In this document: positions 5,376 through 6,046 of the stretch, piece after piece
Layout of the letters: each line of letters begins with the position of its first letter
How positions within the stretch are numbered: position 1 is the stretch's first letter
Assembly (NCBI GenBank): GCA_016217585.1
Contig: JACRHQ010000096.1
Span: 1-6,046, forward strand
DNA: 6,046 bases
Reading direction: 5' to 3'
DNA from: Candidatus Omnitrophota bacterium
GTDB taxonomy: Bacteria > Omnitrophota > Gorgyraeia > Zapsychrales > Zapsychraceae
The notes under the pieces: model-generated
Database searches by the model: none
Told to the model about the DNA's origin: nothing
Seen by the model: only the letters and a program-made list of their open reading frames with translations
Made by a program: the position numbers and the translations under genes

Positions 5376-5887
5376 TGCGATCGGCTTGGTAACTTCTGGC
5401 GGATTTTTTCCATCAAGGCTCGAAATTTGGGATTTTGGAGGAGATATCGCGTTTTTTCATTCTGCTGGATCTGGTTGGGATCATAGCTCATGATCGCGTT
5501 CATGAAGGAGGGATCGGAGAGGACGCCGCGGATCTCCGGGTCCTGCATGATGCTCTGGATTTCCGTCATGACGTCGGGGTCGGACAAGAGGCTGGTCTGG
5601 ATTTCCTGCGCCTGTCCCTTGAACGACGCGCTTTCGACATTCCCTGTATCCTGGGGTGCCGGCGCTGACTCCGCCGTAATGCTAACGATCTCGGATTCAG
5701 CCACATTGACCTTGCCCAAATTGTCCGTCTCCAGCGTGTAAACGCCGTCGGCAAGCTGCAGGACATTCCCCTTGATCACCGAGCCGTCTTTGAGCGTGAT
5801 CGTTTTGGCCGATTGGGCGTGGGCGCAAAGCGCGAGATTCATGGCGGCGACAATAAGGAAGAACCGGAAGAGATTTCTTTTCATCAT
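5372..5887 (-). CDS. Small exported protein with a beta-rich N-terminal domain and an STI1-like DP-repeat helical C-terminus
   Basis: From the ATG at 5887-5885 the product is 171 residues; an adjacent ATG at 5884 would give 170. Residues 1-25 are a signal peptide: basic MMKRN, hydrophobic core, then CAHA with cleavage likely before Gln25. The Cys at 21 does not fit a lipobox (LAL precedes it), so a soluble periplasmic or secreted protein is expected. Residues 28-70 (TITLKDGSVIKGNV, YTLETDNLGKVNV, EIVSI) look like a small beta-barrel of the kind seen in exported proteins with LKDG(S/D)..G.V repeats. After a Pro/Ala linker, residues 94-165 are helical with regularly spaced DP/NP helix caps (103, 116, 125, 136, 152), much like STI1/DP domains of Hsp70-Hsp90 co-chaperones. 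Function is unknown; binding exposed hydrophobic helices is a guess from that resemblance. The reading frame continues open through the tRNA genes to 6040, but that extension is spurious. No Shine-Dalgarno is visible. Its stop overlaps the next start. Confidence 0.8.
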   Translation of the reverse strand: MMKRNLFRFFLIVAAMNLALCAHAQSAKTITLKDGSVIKGNVLQLADGVYTLETDNLGKVNVAESEIVSITAESAPAPQDTGNVESASFKGQAQEIQTSLLSDPDVMTEIQSIMQDPEIRGVLSDPSFMNAIMSYDPNQIQQNEKTRYLLQNPKFRALMEKIRQKLPSRSQ

Positions 5888-5907
5888 GATAAGGCCGAAG
5901 AAAACAA

Positions 5908-5990
5908 TGCCGAAGGAGGGAGTCGAACCCACATGTCTTTGAGGACAACGGTTTTTGAGACCGCCGCGTCTGCCATTCCGCCACTTCGGC
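5908..5990 (-). tRNA. tRNA-Leu, anticodon CAA
   Basis: The 83-base gene folds as a class II tRNA. The acceptor stem is GCCGAAG with CTTCGGC and discriminator A (5908). It has a D-arm with TGGC in the loop, and an anticodon arm GCGGT/ACCGT with loop CTCAAAA, placing the anticodon CAA at 5957-5955 (reads UUG). The long variable arm TGTC/GACA is diagnostic of Leu/Ser/Tyr, and the T-loop is TTCGACT. The acceptor and anticodon together match Leu(CAA). The 3' CCA is not encoded (TTG follows). The T-stem GTGGG/CCCTC has one T-T mismatch at its second pair. The 5' end is one base from the CCA of the preceding tRNA-Ala, so both are almost certainly cut from one precursor. Confidence 0.95.
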
Positions 5991-5991
5991 G

Positions 5992-6046
5992 TGGTGGAGC
6001 TGACGAGGATCGAACTCGTGACCTCTTGCATGCCATGCAAGCGCTC
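5992..6046 (-). tRNA. tRNA-Ala, anticodon GGC (5' part cut by window edge)
   Basis: The last 55 bases of a tRNA are present. They comprise the 3' strand of the D-stem (GAGC), an anticodon arm CTTGC/GCAAG with loop ATGGCAT (anticodon GGC at 6034-6032, reads GCC and GCU by wobble), the variable loop AGGTC, a perfect T-arm ACGAG/CTCGT with TTCGATC, the acceptor 3' strand CAGCTCC, discriminator A and an encoded CCA (5994-5992). The acceptor 5' strand and most of the D-arm lie beyond the window. The sequence is typical of bacterial tRNA-Ala(GGC). Confidence 0.93.

Noticed and set aside
5894..5915. CTTCGGC direct repeat at the tRNA-Leu 3' end as an integration attachment site
   Set aside because: Only seven bases are repeated 15 bp apart, and there is no integrase or inserted element between the copies, so it is too short for an att duplication.
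5888..6040. N-terminal extension of the secreted-protein reading frame to an ATG at 6040
   Set aside because: The extension is translated from tRNA-Leu and tRNA-Ala sequence. A clean signal peptide starts at 5887, so the upstream open frame is accidental.
1..6046. CRISPR array, insertion sequence, prophage or toxin-antitoxin content
   Set aside because: No regularly spaced direct repeats, transposase or integrase motifs, or small paired toxin-like frames were seen; the genes are mostly core functions.

Overview
The window appears to be bacterial chromosome of moderate GC content, densely packed with core genes. It contains no plasmid, phage, transposase or CRISPR signature. The cell is probably a Gram-negative-type (diderm) bacterium: it has a membrane-anchored LysM/L,D-transpeptidase, a small exported protein with a type I signal peptide, and a bacterial AccA of the split acetyl-CoA carboxylase. 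Several genes lack a clear Shine-Dalgarno, and the gene style resembles uncultivated candidate-phylum genomes such as Omnitrophota. That placement is an impression from gene style, not a demonstrated assignment.

Left part (1-423): the N-terminal 87 codons of a ComM/YifB-type AAA+ protein run leftward off the window. They are separated from a rightward gene by a 162-bp divergent intergenic region. That region holds an inverted array of 7-bp units and a perfectly palindromic ATTATAAT that can serve as a -10 element in both directions.

Middle part (424-3851): four rightward genes with gaps of 44, 66 and 21 bp form a likely operon. They are a divergent PAP2 (YuiD/DUF212) membrane protein, a LysM-L,D-transpeptidase, accA (carboxyltransferase alpha subunit) and rlmN (radical SAM adenine C2 methyltransferase). 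The themes are envelope building (wall crosslinking, fatty acid supply, possibly lipid phosphate metabolism) and translation.

Right part (3840-6046, leftward): a tRNA-Ala(GGC) cut by the window edge and a tRNA-Leu(CAA) are separated by one base. Twenty bases further on lies the start of a small secreted protein with a beta-rich N-terminal domain and a DP-repeat helical C-terminus resembling the STI1 co-chaperone fold. Its stop codon overlaps (ATGA) the start of a 511-residue polytopic protein. That protein has an unrecognised multi-helix N-terminal membrane domain followed by a complete UbiA-type prenyltransferase domain. Its 3' end overlaps that of rlmN tail-to-tail by 12 bp.

The parts least explained by known biology are the secreted STI1-like protein paired with the two-domain UbiA protein directly behind tRNA genes, a perfect 12-bp hairpin inside that UbiA gene, and the 7-mer array upstream of comM.
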